From: JAAXHF01 sp965242605
GTDB taxonomy: Bacteria; Desulfobacterota; Binatia; Bin18
Assembly: GCA_965242605.1 (NCBI GenBank)
Contig: CBDESS010000001.1
Location: 1,240,001 to 1,304,000, forward strand
Length of the DNA: 64,000 nt
Reading direction: 5' to 3'
In this document: piece after piece, positions 1 to 8,056 of the stretch
Layout: each line of letters opens with the position of its first letter
How positions within the stretch are numbered: the first letter of the stretch is position 1
Notes under the pieces: generated by a model
Databases searched by the model: none
What the model saw: only the letters and a program-made list of their open reading frames with translations
Told to the model about the DNA's origin: nothing
Translations under genes and position numbers: made by a program

Positions 1-1176
1 TTGATTGAACTCGCCCTTGACCAAGTGCATATCACCGGAGAAAAACACGCCCGGCTGGCCCCCGGTGCGCTGACCTTCAGCGAGGTCGAGCTTGAGCTCC
101 AGCGCGGCCCCCAGGAACCGCTGGTTCAACTGGCCGGGCTGCTGACCAGAAAAACCGAGCTGCTGCCGGCCCGGCTGAACAAGTTTCAGCGTGGCTTGCA
201 AACCACCGGGCTGTCCGCCCCGACCGGCCCGGCCCCAGCCCCACGGCTCGGCCCGACAGACCCCTGGATTCGCCTGGCGTATGCCCATCTGGCCCTGCAG
301 GCCCGGATTCTCGCCCTCCAGCAGCCGCGCGCCTGGGAGGGTCTGGAGCCCGAGGGCGTCCACCAGATGCGGGTCGCCATGCGCCATATCCGGGCCGCCC
401 TGCGGGTCTTTCGGGCGGTGTTGCCGCAGCGCACGATCGTCCGCCTGAACGCCGAGTTTCGTTGGGCGGCACGGATGCTCGGCGAGGTCCGTGACCTTGA
501 CGTATACCGCGAAAACCTCAAGCGCTACATGGCGGCCATTCCGGCCGACGACGCTGTCCACCTGGCCGAGTACGAACGCCATCTGGCCGAGGAGTGGCAG
601 CGCAGCCGGCGACGGCTGATCGCCACCTTTCAGAGCCGCCGCTATACCCGGCTGATGGAACGCTTTGAAAAGTTTGTCCAGCGCGGCCCCCCAGCCGCGG
701 CCCTGCGGCCGTCTGCCGTCGTGCGCATCTGCGACGCCGCCGCCCCGGCCGTAAACCGTAACCTCAAACGGCTGCTCAGAGGCGGCCGGGCCATCGAAGC
801 CCACTCGCCGGCCGAGCTGCTGCACGCCTTGCGCATTCGGGGCAAACGCCTGCGCTATCTGCTGGAGTTTCTGCGCGATGTGTATAAACCGTTCGGCGAT
901 CCGCTCAAAAAACCCATTGAGGCGACCAAACAGCTCCAGGATGTGCTGGGCGAGCACCAGGACGCCTGCGTTGCCTCGGCCCGCCTGCGCGGCTATGCCC
1001 AGACCGTGCCGAAGCGCAAAACCGAACGCTACCTGCTGCTGGCCCTCGGTCAGCTCATCCATAGCCAGGATCAACACGCCGCGGCCCAGCACCGGCAGTT
1101 TGATCAAGTGTGGCGACGCTTCGAGAAAGCGGCCGCGCGCAAACGGCTGGCTGCACTCCTGCGGGCCGCCACCTGA
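1..1176 (+). CDS. CYTH-CHAD domain protein, 5'-truncated by the window edge
   Basis: The visible 391 residues are the end of a CYTH domain followed by a CHAD domain. Residues 1-65 carry the last CYTH strands, including the EVELEL motif and a lysine/arginine-rich end (KFQRG). From about residue 85 on there is an alpha-helical CHAD domain with its basic signatures: VHQMRVAMRHIR near 120 and LHALRIRGKRLRY near 275. CYTH domains bind triphosphates and CHAD domains bind polyphosphate, so the whole protein is probably a polyphosphate-associated or inorganic triphosphatase-type protein. The first base of the window falls inside the gene: the TTG at position 1 is not a believable start because the N-terminal ExExK motif of CYTH is missing. 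The start lies upstream of the window. The gene converges with the minus-strand res gene, 25 bp away. Confidence 0.85.
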   Translation: MIELALDQVHITGEKHARLAPGALTFSEVELELQRGPQEPLVQLAGLLTRKTELLPARLNKFQRGLQTTGLSAPTGPAPAPRLGPTDPWIRLAYAHLALQARILALQQPRAWEGLEPEGVHQMRVAMRHIRAALRVFRAVLPQRTIVRLNAEFRWAARMLGEVRDLDVYRENLKRYMAAIPADDAVHLAEYERHLAEEWQRSRRRLIATFQSRRYTRLMERFEKFVQRGPPAAALRPSAVVRICDAAAPAVNRNLKRLLRGGRAIEAHSPAELLHALRIRGKRLRYLLEFLRDVYKPFGDPLKKPIEATKQLQDVLGEHQDACVASARLRGYAQTVPKRKTERYLLLALGQLIHSQDQHAAAQHRQFDQVWRRFEKAAARKRLAALLRAAT

Positions 1177-1201
1177 GGAGCCGGTGGTCTGGAGCCAGGA
1201 T

Positions 1202-3883
1202 TTACGGGCTTGAGGGGATGCCTGCGATGTTGCCGACACACTCCATCAACTGCCGGCGCGCGTCCTTCCCGTCAACGCCGTGCTCTACCAGGATGAACAA
1301 CCCCCGGCCCTCGCTCGCGCGCTGCCACAGCTCGCCCACAGTCCGCTTCTCCGCAGTATCTGCCCCATCGGCAAGAGGCACGCCCTTGTATTCAACGACC
1401 AGCAGCCGCCCGTCGTCCAGCCGGGCTACAAAGTCGGGGTAGAACCTGCCGGTCGCCGTCGGCAGCCAGAATGAGGCCGGGTGGCCGGCCACATTGCGAA
1501 GCCAGAACTGTACTCCCGGCAGTTGGTCAAGGGCCTCGGCGCAGCGGACTTCCTCACCGCCGTCCACGCCGTCAAAGGCCGGAACGTGGTCTGGGCCCAG
1601 AAAGTGCCGGCCCGGCTTCCAGCGGCCCCGGTAGCGACGCTGGTCCTGATACATGCCGGCCCGGAACGCAAAGGCGTTGGCAAAGGACACTTCGGGCTTG
1701 GCCCCGGGCGACAGGAGAGAGCGCTGATAGGCGTTCTTGCGTTCCTGCCGGCGAATGGCGTTGAGCTTGTCGCGGACCTTTCGCATCAGGATGAACTTGC
1801 AGCGCATGAGGGCGGCCACAGGGATGCCCCGCCCGACCGTCAGGTGATGGACGAGAGCGGACAGCCACTTGAGCAATGCGCCCTGCCCGATATCGGCCCC
1901 GCGCACCTGCCTGTCGAGCCACAGGACCAGCTTTTCCGGGGTCCAGTCGGCCACGGCGATGTTCAGCCGTTGTTCCTGCTCGCCGGCAAACTGATAGGTG
2001 ATACGCTGGCCGTCAAGGTCAATCTCAAAGCTGCGGGCCGTCTCCCGGACCGAAAATTCCGCCTCGCTCAGGTGTGGCGAGTGCGCCAGCAGCGACCAGT
2101 CGTGGAACTCCATGAATACCTCAGTGTCGGCCAGCTCCAGCTCGCCCTGAGTCTCGACCATGAGCCGCGGCACCTCAAACGGCTCGCCCCGCTCTGCCGG
2201 CGACAGCCGGGCCTTGACCTGCTTGCGATGCTGCGCAAGGGACTCGACAAACTGCCGGTGCCTGGCCTCTGGCAGTGCCGCGCACATGGCCCGCTCCAGG
2301 CCGGCGTCTACCGGGCCGGTCATCGCCAGCTCAAGCCTGTCGGCGTCGCGCTTGGGCACGGTCAGCCCGGCCTGCTCCAGGGCGGCCACAAGCTCAGGTG
2401 TGGCCGGCAGCGTCTGCCGGAAGGTCGGCTCGGGGGGTTCGTGCCGGCCGAACAGCTCGCCCGGTTCTTCCAGGGTTTCTCCCTGTTGGACCGGCGCAAT
2501 GCTGTCGCGCGCCTCGTCCTCCTCAAAACCCATCGCCACCAGCTTATCGACCAGCGACCGGGCCGCCTCGCCGGCGGACGGCTCGGACAGACAGGCGTAG
2601 GCCCGGTTCAACTCGGTGACAGCCCGCCGGCTGGCAAACGGCATCCGCAGCACCCGGCCCAGGAGCTGCTCGACATCGGTAGCGCTGTGAATGCGCGAGA
2701 CCGAACAGAACACATAGGCAAAGGAGCAGTCCCAGCCCTCTTTCAGCGCCTCGACCGTGATGACGTATTCGATCGGACAGCGCGGGTCAAACAGGTCAAG
2801 GCCGTCCAGCTCGCGCTGCTCGCCGGTCGCCACCGCAATCGCGCTGGCCGGGATATGCTCAACCCCGGTCAGGTGCGCCCTCAGCGCATTGACTGTGACT
2901 TCCTGGTCCTTCTTCTGAGCCTGAAACAGGACGATGGGCCGGATAGAGTCGGCGTCACGGCTGGCCGCCTCGGCCAGCGCGGTTCGCCTGGCAATCGCGG
3001 CGTTGACCGCGTTCTGCCAGGTGTCGTGCTCGGAGAGCATGATGGGCAGCTTAATCATGTCCGCGGTCTTCAACTCCTGGGCGGTGACGCTGTACAGAAT
3101 GTTCGACTTGAGCCGGGGTGTGGCTGTGAACTCAATAATAGCGCTTGGATTGACCCGGGCCTGCATGTCGCGGGTCAGCCCCGTCACCGCGTTGTGCGCC
3201 TCATCTACAATCATCAGCGGGCGGTGGAGGTGCAGCAGGTTGGCGAAGGAGAACCTGAGCCGGCCGTTGTCCAGCCGCTCCAGACCTTGGAAGCCGTCGG
3301 GCAACGCTCCGAAGTGCGGCTCGAGGTGCTCATTATGGGCGTAAACCTTGCGCCCTTCGGTGCTTTTGACCCGCAGCGTCTGAATCGTGCCGACCACCAG
3401 GCAGCAGTGGTCGCGCAGCTCGGGCGGGCGGATATGGGCAAAGTCGGCAATGTCGAACACCCGCACCCGGCCGGCAAAGGCCGCGTCCAGGGCTTGGCGG
3501 CAGGAGTGGCTGGTGTTTTTGAGGGCTTCAACAGTCTGCGAGCGGATGGTGTTGGACGGGACCAGCCACAGGACGCTGGGGTGGTCTTTTTCAATCCAGG
3601 CGTCGCGCGCCACGGCCACAGCGTGCGCGGCCAGGATGGTCTTGCCCCCACCGGTCGGCAGCCGCAGGCAGACACAGGGCACATCCGGCAGCCCGTCCAG
3701 CGGCGTATAGGCCCCGGCGTAGCGGCCCAGCCGCCCGGCCAGCTCGGGCTCGCGCGTCAGCGTCGCGTAGGCGGTCTGCGGCCCGGCGATGCGCGCCGTC
3801 TCAAAGAAGCGGCGCAGCGTGGACAGGGTATCGGTCTGATAGGGCTTGAGTTGCATGGGAGAAAGGGCTGAACCCGGATTCAT
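1202..3883 (-). CDS. res: Type III restriction enzyme Res subunit (DEAD/DEAH helicase-nuclease)
   Basis: This 893-residue protein is the restriction subunit of a type III restriction-modification system, which translocates on DNA and cleaves between head-to-head unmethylated sites. Walker A (LPTGGGKT) is at residues 75-82 and the Walker B/DEAH box at 227-230. A second RecA-like half follows, with EALKEGWDC and LLGRVLRMP typical of motifs V and VI. Near the C-terminus FYPDFV and VVEYKG fit a PD-(D/E)XK nuclease core. An alternative Met at residue 10 sits directly before the conserved LKPYQ motif and may be the true start. It follows mod by 27 bp on the same strand, so the two are probably co-transcribed. 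A long antisense frame in the region is a shadow of this gene. Confidence 0.92.
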   Translation of the reverse strand: MNPGSALSPMQLKPYQTDTLSTLRRFFETARIAGPQTAYATLTREPELAGRLGRYAGAYTPLDGLPDVPCVCLRLPTGGGKTILAAHAVAVARDAWIEKDHPSVLWLVPSNTIRSQTVEALKNTSHSCRQALDAAFAGRVRVFDIADFAHIRPPELRDHCCLVVGTIQTLRVKSTEGRKVYAHNEHLEPHFGALPDGFQGLERLDNGRLRFSFANLLHLHRPLMIVDEAHNAVTGLTRDMQARVNPSAIIEFTATPRLKSNILYSVTAQELKTADMIKLPIMLSEHDTWQNAVNAAIARRTALAEAASRDADSIRPIVLFQAQKKDQEVTVNALRAHLTGVEHIPASAIAVATGEQRELDGLDLFDPRCPIEYVITVEALKEGWDCSFAYVFCSVSRIHSATDVEQLLGRVLRMPFASRRAVTELNRAYACLSEPSAGEAARSLVDKLVAMGFEEDEARDSIAPVQQGETLEEPGELFGRHEPPEPTFRQTLPATPELVAALEQAGLTVPKRDADRLELAMTGPVDAGLERAMCAALPEARHRQFVESLAQHRKQVKARLSPAERGEPFEVPRLMVETQGELELADTEVFMEFHDWSLLAHSPHLSEAEFSVRETARSFEIDLDGQRITYQFAGEQEQRLNIAVADWTPEKLVLWLDRQVRGADIGQGALLKWLSALVHHLTVGRGIPVAALMRCKFILMRKVRDKLNAIRRQERKNAYQRSLLSPGAKPEVSFANAFAFRAGMYQDQRRYRGRWKPGRHFLGPDHVPAFDGVDGGEEVRCAEALDQLPGVQFWLRNVAGHPASFWLPTATGRFYPDFVARLDDGRLLVVEYKGVPLADGADTAEKRTVGELWQRASEGRGLFILVEHGVDGKDARRQLMECVGNIAGIPSSP

Positions 3884-3910
3884 CTGATTCTGAGATTCTC
3901 TTGATTTTCC

Positions 3911-5479
3911 TCACCCCCGCGCCCGCACATCATACGGCAACTGCTTGAATACTACACGCTCCCGCTCCAGCGTGGGCCGGCCAAAGCGCGACTGCTCGCC
4001 GTAGACCGTCAGCCGATAGTCGGGATGCGCCCGCACGAAGCAGGGATGCGCCGCGGCCACCTGCTCACGAATCAGCCCCAGCGTGCCCCGCGTCAGCACA
4101 TTGCCGCCGTCCGGCCGTCGGTCGCCCAGAATGCCGTTGTACAGCAGGGCGTAGGCCGAGCCGCCGTGCAGGCCGAGCAGGGGTGACAAGGACGGACTGC
4201 GCGCGTGGCCCGTCCAGGGCCGGTCGGTCTCACTGAACCACACATGGGCGGCCAGCGTCGGAAACCCTATCGCACCGCTGATGCGCCCCTCGGCGTCAAA
4301 CACCGCCGGCCCCAGCCGGAAGAAGCGGAAGCCGCCCCCGCCCTGCCAGCCGACCGCCTTGGAGATGCCGCCCTGCTCGCCGGCAATGACCTGCTTCAGC
4401 CGGGGCACGCAGTGCGTCACCGCGTGCCCGCCCATCTCAAGGCCGATCCAGCGGCGGCCCATCTTGTGGGCCACTGCCGCGGTCGTGCCCGAGCCGAGAA
4501 ACGAGTCAAGCACCAGATCGCCGGGGTTGGTGGCGATGTGGAGGATACGCTGAATAAGGCGTTCGGGTTTCGGGGTCTCGAACACTGCCGACTTCCCAAA
4601 TAACTCAATGATTTCCCGTTTCGCCTCTTGCGTATTGCCTGTCTCTTCATGCGACCACCATGTCCAGGATTGCCTGCCCTTGGCCTCTGAGAGATAATTC
4701 TTCCTGCGTGGCACGCCTTTTCCATCCTTACCGAACCAGAACCTTCCTTCTTTGACCTGCTTCAAGAAAACACTTTCCACATTCTTCCAGCACGAGCCTT
4801 CCGGCGGATAGTATTCAACACCTCCCGGAGTGACGATTTTGTACATTTGATTGGGCCTGTAGCCCTGTGCGCTGAAATCCCGCGAAACCCACACACCACG
4901 GGGGTCCCTATCCGGGTTTTTGTATTCTTCCCTCTGGCGTTGGCTCAGCGGAAGCAGATCAGCGTTTTCACGGAATGCTTCTACGTTTCTGGAATAGACA
5001 AGCAGGTTGTCGTGTCCGTCGCCAAGAACCGCGCGAAAATCGGGTGAAGTTCTCTTCTGCCAGACAACATTTGCGACAAAGTTCTTCCGCCCGAAAACCT
5101 CGTCCATGACGACCTTGAGATAATGACCTTCGTTGTCGTCAATCGAGACCCAGATGGACCCGTCTTCGGCCAGCAGTTCGCGCAGCAGCTCGAGCCGCGG
5201 CCACATCAGCGCCAGCCAGTGGCTATGCTCAAGATTGTCGTCGTAGTGCGCAAAGGCCGAGCGGGTGTTGTACGGTGGGTCAATGCAGATGCACTTCACC
5301 CGCCCGGCGTAGAATGGCATCAGGGCTTTGAGCGCGTCCAGATTATCGCCCTGCATCAGCAGATTACCGGCCTCCGGGTCGCCAGCCGACAGCGCCGGCG
5401 CTTCCTCCAGCAGCCGATACGGCACCCGGCCGGCGGTGCGCATATCTTCGTCTCGGGTCAGCCAGTGCAGGGTGGGCAT
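3911..5479 (-). CDS. mod: Type III (beta-class) adenine-specific DNA methyltransferase Mod
   Basis: The 522-residue protein is the modification and specificity subunit paired with Res. The catalytic motif IV DPPYN is at residues 67-71, before the SAM-binding motif DSFLGSGTT near 325. This order (catalytic motif first) marks the beta class of N6-adenine methyltransferases used by type III systems. Residues of about 135-285 form the target recognition region. Their DNA (about 4570-5060) is visibly AT-richer than the flanks, which suggests that the recognition domain was swapped in from elsewhere. The ATG at 5479 lies one base from the stop of the next upstream gene (5481), so the coiled-coil array and the R-M genes may be read as one transcript. 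The gene is full length for its family. Confidence 0.92.
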   Translation of the reverse strand: MPTLHWLTRDEDMRTAGRVPYRLLEEAPALSAGDPEAGNLLMQGDNLDALKALMPFYAGRVKCICIDPPYNTRSAFAHYDDNLEHSHWLALMWPRLELLRELLAEDGSIWVSIDDNEGHYLKVVMDEVFGRKNFVANVVWQKRTSPDFRAVLGDGHDNLLVYSRNVEAFRENADLLPLSQRQREEYKNPDRDPRGVWVSRDFSAQGYRPNQMYKIVTPGGVEYYPPEGSCWKNVESVFLKQVKEGRFWFGKDGKGVPRRKNYLSEAKGRQSWTWWSHEETGNTQEAKREIIELFGKSAVFETPKPERLIQRILHIATNPGDLVLDSFLGSGTTAAVAHKMGRRWIGLEMGGHAVTHCVPRLKQVIAGEQGGISKAVGWQGGGGFRFFRLGPAVFDAEGRISGAIGFPTLAAHVWFSETDRPWTGHARSPSLSPLLGLHGGSAYALLYNGILGDRRPDGGNVLTRGTLGLIREQVAAAHPCFVRAHPDYRLTVYGEQSRFGRPTLERERVVFKQLPYDVRARG

Positions 5480-5480
5480 A

Positions 5481-5930
5481 TCAGAGCAGTTTGACCAGGG
5501 CCACAGTCAGACCGATAATCGCCGCCGCCTGCGCCCACAGCACCCGATACATCTCGGCCCGCAATTCCGCAATGTCCGCTCTCGTCGTAGCCTGGAACTC
5601 GGCAATGTCCGCTCTCGTCGTAGCCTGGAACTCGGCAATGTCTGCTTTCGTCGCGTCGCGTAACTCGGCGATGTCCGTCTTCACCTCCTCGCGTAACTCG
5701 GCGATGTCCGTCTTCACCTCCTCGCGTAACTCGGCGATGTCCGCCTTCACCTCCGTGCGCAACTCGGCGATGTCCGCCTTCATCTCCGTGCGCAACTCGG
5801 CGATGTCCGCCTTGGCCGCTACGCCTTCGGTGACGGCACTCCGCAGCACGCCAACGACCGCCGCGGCCTGCGTTTCGTTCATCCCCGCCTCGGTCAGTTG
5901 ACGGGCAGCGGTCAGGGTATCGAAGAGCAT
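5481..5930 (-). CDS. DUF1640-like coiled-coil protein with hendecad repeats and C-terminal membrane helix (array unit A)
   Basis: This 149-residue protein begins with the head shared by the array (MLFDTLTAARQLTEAGMNET), which resembles the N-terminus of DUF1640/CCDC90-type coiled-coil proteins. Eight 11-residue repeats of the type ADIAELRTEVK follow (residues 41-128); an 11-residue period means a right-handed or nearly straight coiled coil. The protein ends in a hydrophobic segment (VLWAQAAAIIGLTVALVKLL), probably a tail anchor. DUF1640 proteins are usually short single-pass coiled-coil proteins of uncertain function. ATG is at 5930, with a GAGGGGAG ribosome site 6-7 bases upstream inside the conserved 81-bp spacer. 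It is the last unit of the array and touches mod, which hints at a link with the R-M system, but this is inference. Confidence 0.75.
   Translation of the reverse strand: MLFDTLTAARQLTEAGMNETQAAAVVGVLRSAVTEGVAAKADIAELRTEMKADIAELRTEVKADIAELREEVKTDIAELREEVKTDIAELRDATKADIAEFQATTRADIAEFQATTRADIAELRAEMYRVLWAQAAAIIGLTVALVKLL
5547..5810 (-). repeat. 33-bp tandem repeat, 8 units (hendecad coiled coil)
   Basis: Eight direct repeats of 33 bp encode the 11-residue coiled-coil units of array gene A. Adjacent units are nearly identical at DNA level, so the number of units can change by slippage or unequal crossing-over without a frameshift. Confidence 0.85.
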
Positions 5931-6011
5931 GCTTGTCTCCCCTCAAGGTGTCTTGTGAGCCAGAGTATAGCCTGGTGAGGCCAGCGGGGCGACCCGGGGC
6001 AGCCGGGGGTC
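5931..6011 (-). promoter_or_regulatory. Conserved 81-bp spacer, copy 1 (upstream of unit A)
   Basis: One of four nearly identical 81-bp spacers between a pentapeptide-gene stop and a DUF1640-head start. Read on the minus strand it holds a TATACT box (possible -10) about 35 bases before the start codon, then GAGGGGAGACAAGC ending at the ATG, a good ribosome site. No convincing -35 is visible. Confidence 0.6.
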
Positions 6012-6612
6012 TCAGTCAGCCTCGGCCTTCGGGACCTCCGACATAGCTTGCTGGTATTCAGCGATCCATCGTTCAGCCTCTTCCTCGGTGTAAGCTCCGG
6101 TAACGGCCCCGTCTGGCGGTTCGTGACTAAGCGGTTTGTCAAGGTGTGGCGTCAACTTCTCTCGCAACTGCTGTGCGTGTTCATCGGACAAGCCTTTGAC
6201 AAGGGAATCAATGTCTTCCTGACTCAGCCCGCCTGCGAAGACCACACCAGATAAGTCAGAGGGTTTACCGATTCCATCCCTTATTCTTTCTTCAAATGAA
6301 GCGTCAAACGCCGCTGGGAATCCAACTCCTTGCAACTGCGCCTTCCTAAAGATTAGCCCCTTGCAACTGCGCGCCCTCAAGATCAGCCCCTTGCAACCAC
6401 GCCCTCCAAAGCTTAGCCCCGTGCAACTGCGCGTGCGCAAGCTCAGCCCTTTGCAACTGCGCATCCATAAGCTTAGCCCCTTGCAGGCGTGCTTGGCTCA
6501 AGTCGGCCTTTGCTAAACGCGCTCCAGCGAGACGAATTCCCTTCAGCCAACTCCCTTGCAGATTGATAGGGCAATTTTTGAAAACCTCGTACTTCTGCAC
6601 AAAGAGCGAGGT
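6012..6612 (-). pseudogene. Pentapeptide-repeat protein, internally deleted and frameshifted (array unit B)
   Basis: This is a remnant of a gene like unit G. The 5' end keeps an ATGAACCTC start (6614) but joins directly to the segment encoding VQKYEVFKNCPINLQ, so the membrane part and linker are gone and the ATG is out of frame with the rest. The pentapeptide part has five 30-bp units plus one extra base: a TTT where paralogues have TT near 6349-6352. This shifts the frame into a stop (TAG). After the extra base the frame continues into the conserved C-terminal domain (EERIRDGIGKPSDLS to KAEAD, ending at 6012). It therefore has a 5' deletion with a lost start and a single-base insertion; only the latter could be a sequencing error. 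Confidence 0.75.
6330..6480 (-). repeat. 30-bp tandem repeat, 5 units with one extra base (pentapeptide repeats of unit B)
   Basis: Five units of the 30-bp array that encodes pairs of pentapeptides (AxLxx twice). The total length is 151 bp, i.e. 5 x 30 + 1. The extra base causes the frameshift described for unit B. Confidence 0.8.
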
Positions 6613-6623
6613 TCATCAGGACC

Positions 6624-7133
6624 TCACGCGCTGCGGCGCAACAACTCCTCTAAGGCGCGTCCGTGGCGGTCAAGGGCCTGGCTCTGCCGCTCCAGGGCCT
6701 GGCTCTGCCGCTCCAATATCTGGCTCTGCCGTTCCAGTATCTGGCCCAGCATCTGGCTCTGCCGCTCCAGGGTCTGGCTCTGTCGCTCCAGCATCTGGCC
6801 CAACACAAGCCCCTGCCGCTCAAACGCCTCGCCCTGCTGTTTGACAGACTGGCTCATCATGTCAATTTCCCGGTCCCGCCGTTGCCCGGCTTTCTGCATC
6901 TGGAACAAGCCCCAGAAAATTCCACTCAGGCCCACCGCGCTGATGCCGACTTGTGCCCAGGTGGCGATGATCTGCTGTTCCATACCGTCCCCCTTCACCT
7001 CCGCGATGTCCGTCCTGGCCGCTACGCCTTCGGTGACGGCACTCCGCAGCACGCCAACGACCGCCGCGGCCTGGGTTTCGTTCATCCCCGCCTCGGTCAG
7101 TTGACGGGCAGCGGTCAGGGTATCGAAGAGCAT
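6624..7133 (-). CDS. DUF1640-head membrane protein with heptad coiled coil (array unit C)
   Basis: This 169-residue protein has the shared DUF1640-like head (residues 1-43), then a membrane helix at about 52-78 (ATWAQVGISAVGLSGIFWGL), then a long coiled coil made of 7-residue repeats of the type LERQSQM up to the C-terminus (ALEELLRRSA). The 21-bp units are near-identical in DNA. The layout suggests an inner-membrane protein with a long cytoplasmic or periplasmic rod; the N-terminal side is likely cytoplasmic. ATG at 7133 is preceded by the conserved 81-bp spacer with GAGGGGAG. Its stop is followed by GGTCCTGATGAACC, the start region of unit B, the same arrangement as the H-G pair. Function is unknown. 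Confidence 0.7.
   Translation of the reverse strand: MLFDTLTAARQLTEAGMNETQAAAVVGVLRSAVTEGVAARTDIAEVKGDGMEQQIIATWAQVGISAVGLSGIFWGLFQMQKAGQRRDREIDMMSQSVKQQGEAFERQGLVLGQMLERQSQTLERQSQMLGQILERQSQILERQSQALERQSQALDRHGRALEELLRRSA
6672..6810 (-). repeat. 21-bp tandem repeats (heptad coiled coil of unit C)
   Basis: Direct repeats of about 21 bp encode LERQSQx heptads. The same arrays recur at about 7467-7640 and 11533-11735 with different unit numbers and order. Confidence 0.75.
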
Positions 7134-7214
7134 GCTTGTCTCCCCTCAAGGTGCCTTGTGAGCCAGAGTATAGGCTATTGAGGCCAGCGGGGCGACTCGG
7201 GGCAGCCGGCGGTC
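7134..7214 (-). promoter_or_regulatory. Conserved 81-bp spacer, copy 2 (upstream of unit C)
   Basis: Second copy of the 81-bp spacer, lying between the unit D stop (7215) and the unit C start (7133). It keeps the TATACT box and the GAGGGGAG ribosome site, with a few substitutions relative to copy 1. Confidence 0.6.
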
Positions 7215-7424
7215 TCAGTCAGCCTCGGCCTTCGGGACCTCCGACATAGCTTGCTGGTATTCAGCGATCCATCGTTCAGCCTCTTTCTCGGTGTAGGCTC
7301 CGATAACGGCCCCGTCTGGCGGTTCGTGACTAAGCGGTTTGTCAAGGTGTGGCGTCAACTCCTCTCGCAACTGCCGTGCTTGTTCATCGGGCAAGCCTTT
7401 GACAAGGGAACCAAAGGACCTCAC
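7215..7424 (-). pseudogene. Remnant of a pentapeptide-repeat gene: C-terminal domain only (array unit D)
   Basis: Only the last about 65 residues of the pentapeptide-gene family are left (LVKGLPDEQARQL through SEVPKAEAD). The segment is joined directly to the end of unit E: the frame opens at a GTG (7422-7424) that overlaps the unit E stop as GTGA, so a 69-residue peptide could still be made by coupled translation. Compared with unit G, everything from just after the ribosome site to the C-terminal domain is deleted, including all pentapeptide repeats. The C-terminal domain itself is well conserved with units B, F and G. A deletion remnant is the simplest reading; a functional short protein cannot be excluded. 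Confidence 0.65.
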
Positions 7425-7975
7425 GCGCTGCGGCGCAACAACTCCTCTAAGGCGCGTCCGTGGCGGTCCAGGGCCTGGCTCTGCCGCTCCAGCATCTGGC
7501 CTAAGGTTCCGCTCTGCCGCTCCAGGGCCTGGCTCTGCCGCTCCAATATCTGGCTCTGCCGTTCCAGTATCTGGCCCAGCATCTGGCTCTGCCGCTCCAG
7601 GGTCTGGCTCTGCCGCTCCAGCATCTGGCCCAACACGAGCCCCTGCCGCTCAAACGCCTCGCCCTGCTGTTTGACAGACTGGCTCATCATGTCAATTTCC
7701 CGCTCCCGCCGTCGCCCGGCTTTCTGCATCTGGAACAAGCCCCAGAAAATTCCACTCAGGCCCACCGCGCTGATGCCGACTTGTGCCCAGGTGGCGATGA
7801 TCTGCTGTTCCATACCGTCCCCCTTCACCTCCGCGCGCACCTCCGCGATGTCCGTCCTGGCCGCTACGCCTTCGGTGACGGCACTCCGCAGCACGCCAAC
7901 GACCGCCGCGGCCCGCGTTTCGTTCATCCCCGCCTCGGTCAGTTGACGGGCAGCGGTCAGGGTATCGAAGAGCAC
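7421..7975 (-). CDS. DUF1640-head membrane protein with heptad coiled coil (array unit E)
   Basis: A 184-residue paralogue of unit C: shared head (residues 1-43), short linker with RAEVKGDGMEQQ, one membrane helix, then LERQSQx heptads. It differs by two inserted segments, a few residues in the linker and an extra SGTLGQMLERQSQ block near the C-terminus. The latter also occurs in unit H, so heptad blocks have been exchanged between copies. The start is GTG at 7973-7975 where other copies have ATG. The 81-bp spacer precedes it with the same ribosome site. Function unknown; a membrane-anchored oligomerising rod is likely from sequence alone. Confidence 0.7.
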   Translation of the reverse strand: MLFDTLTAARQLTEAGMNETRAAAVVGVLRSAVTEGVAARTDIAEVRAEVKGDGMEQQIIATWAQVGISAVGLSGIFWGLFQMQKAGRRREREIDMMSQSVKQQGEAFERQGLVLGQMLERQSQTLERQSQMLGQILERQSQILERQSQALERQSGTLGQMLERQSQALDRHGRALEELLRRSA

Positions 7976-8056
7976 GCTTGTCTCCCCTCATGGTGTCTTG
8001 TGAGCCAGAGTATAGCTTGGTGAGACCGGCGGGGCGACCCGGGGCAGCCGTAGGTC
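7976..8056 (-). promoter_or_regulatory. Conserved 81-bp spacer, copy 3 (upstream of unit E)
   Basis: Third copy of the 81-bp spacer, between the unit F stop (8057) and the unit E GTG start. The TATACT box and the ribosome site are retained. Confidence 0.6.

Noticed and set aside
1481..3871. Long plus-strand open frame opposite res
   Set aside because: It is the antisense shadow of a gene with strong helicase motifs. Composition is Gly/Arg/Pro-rich with no family motif.
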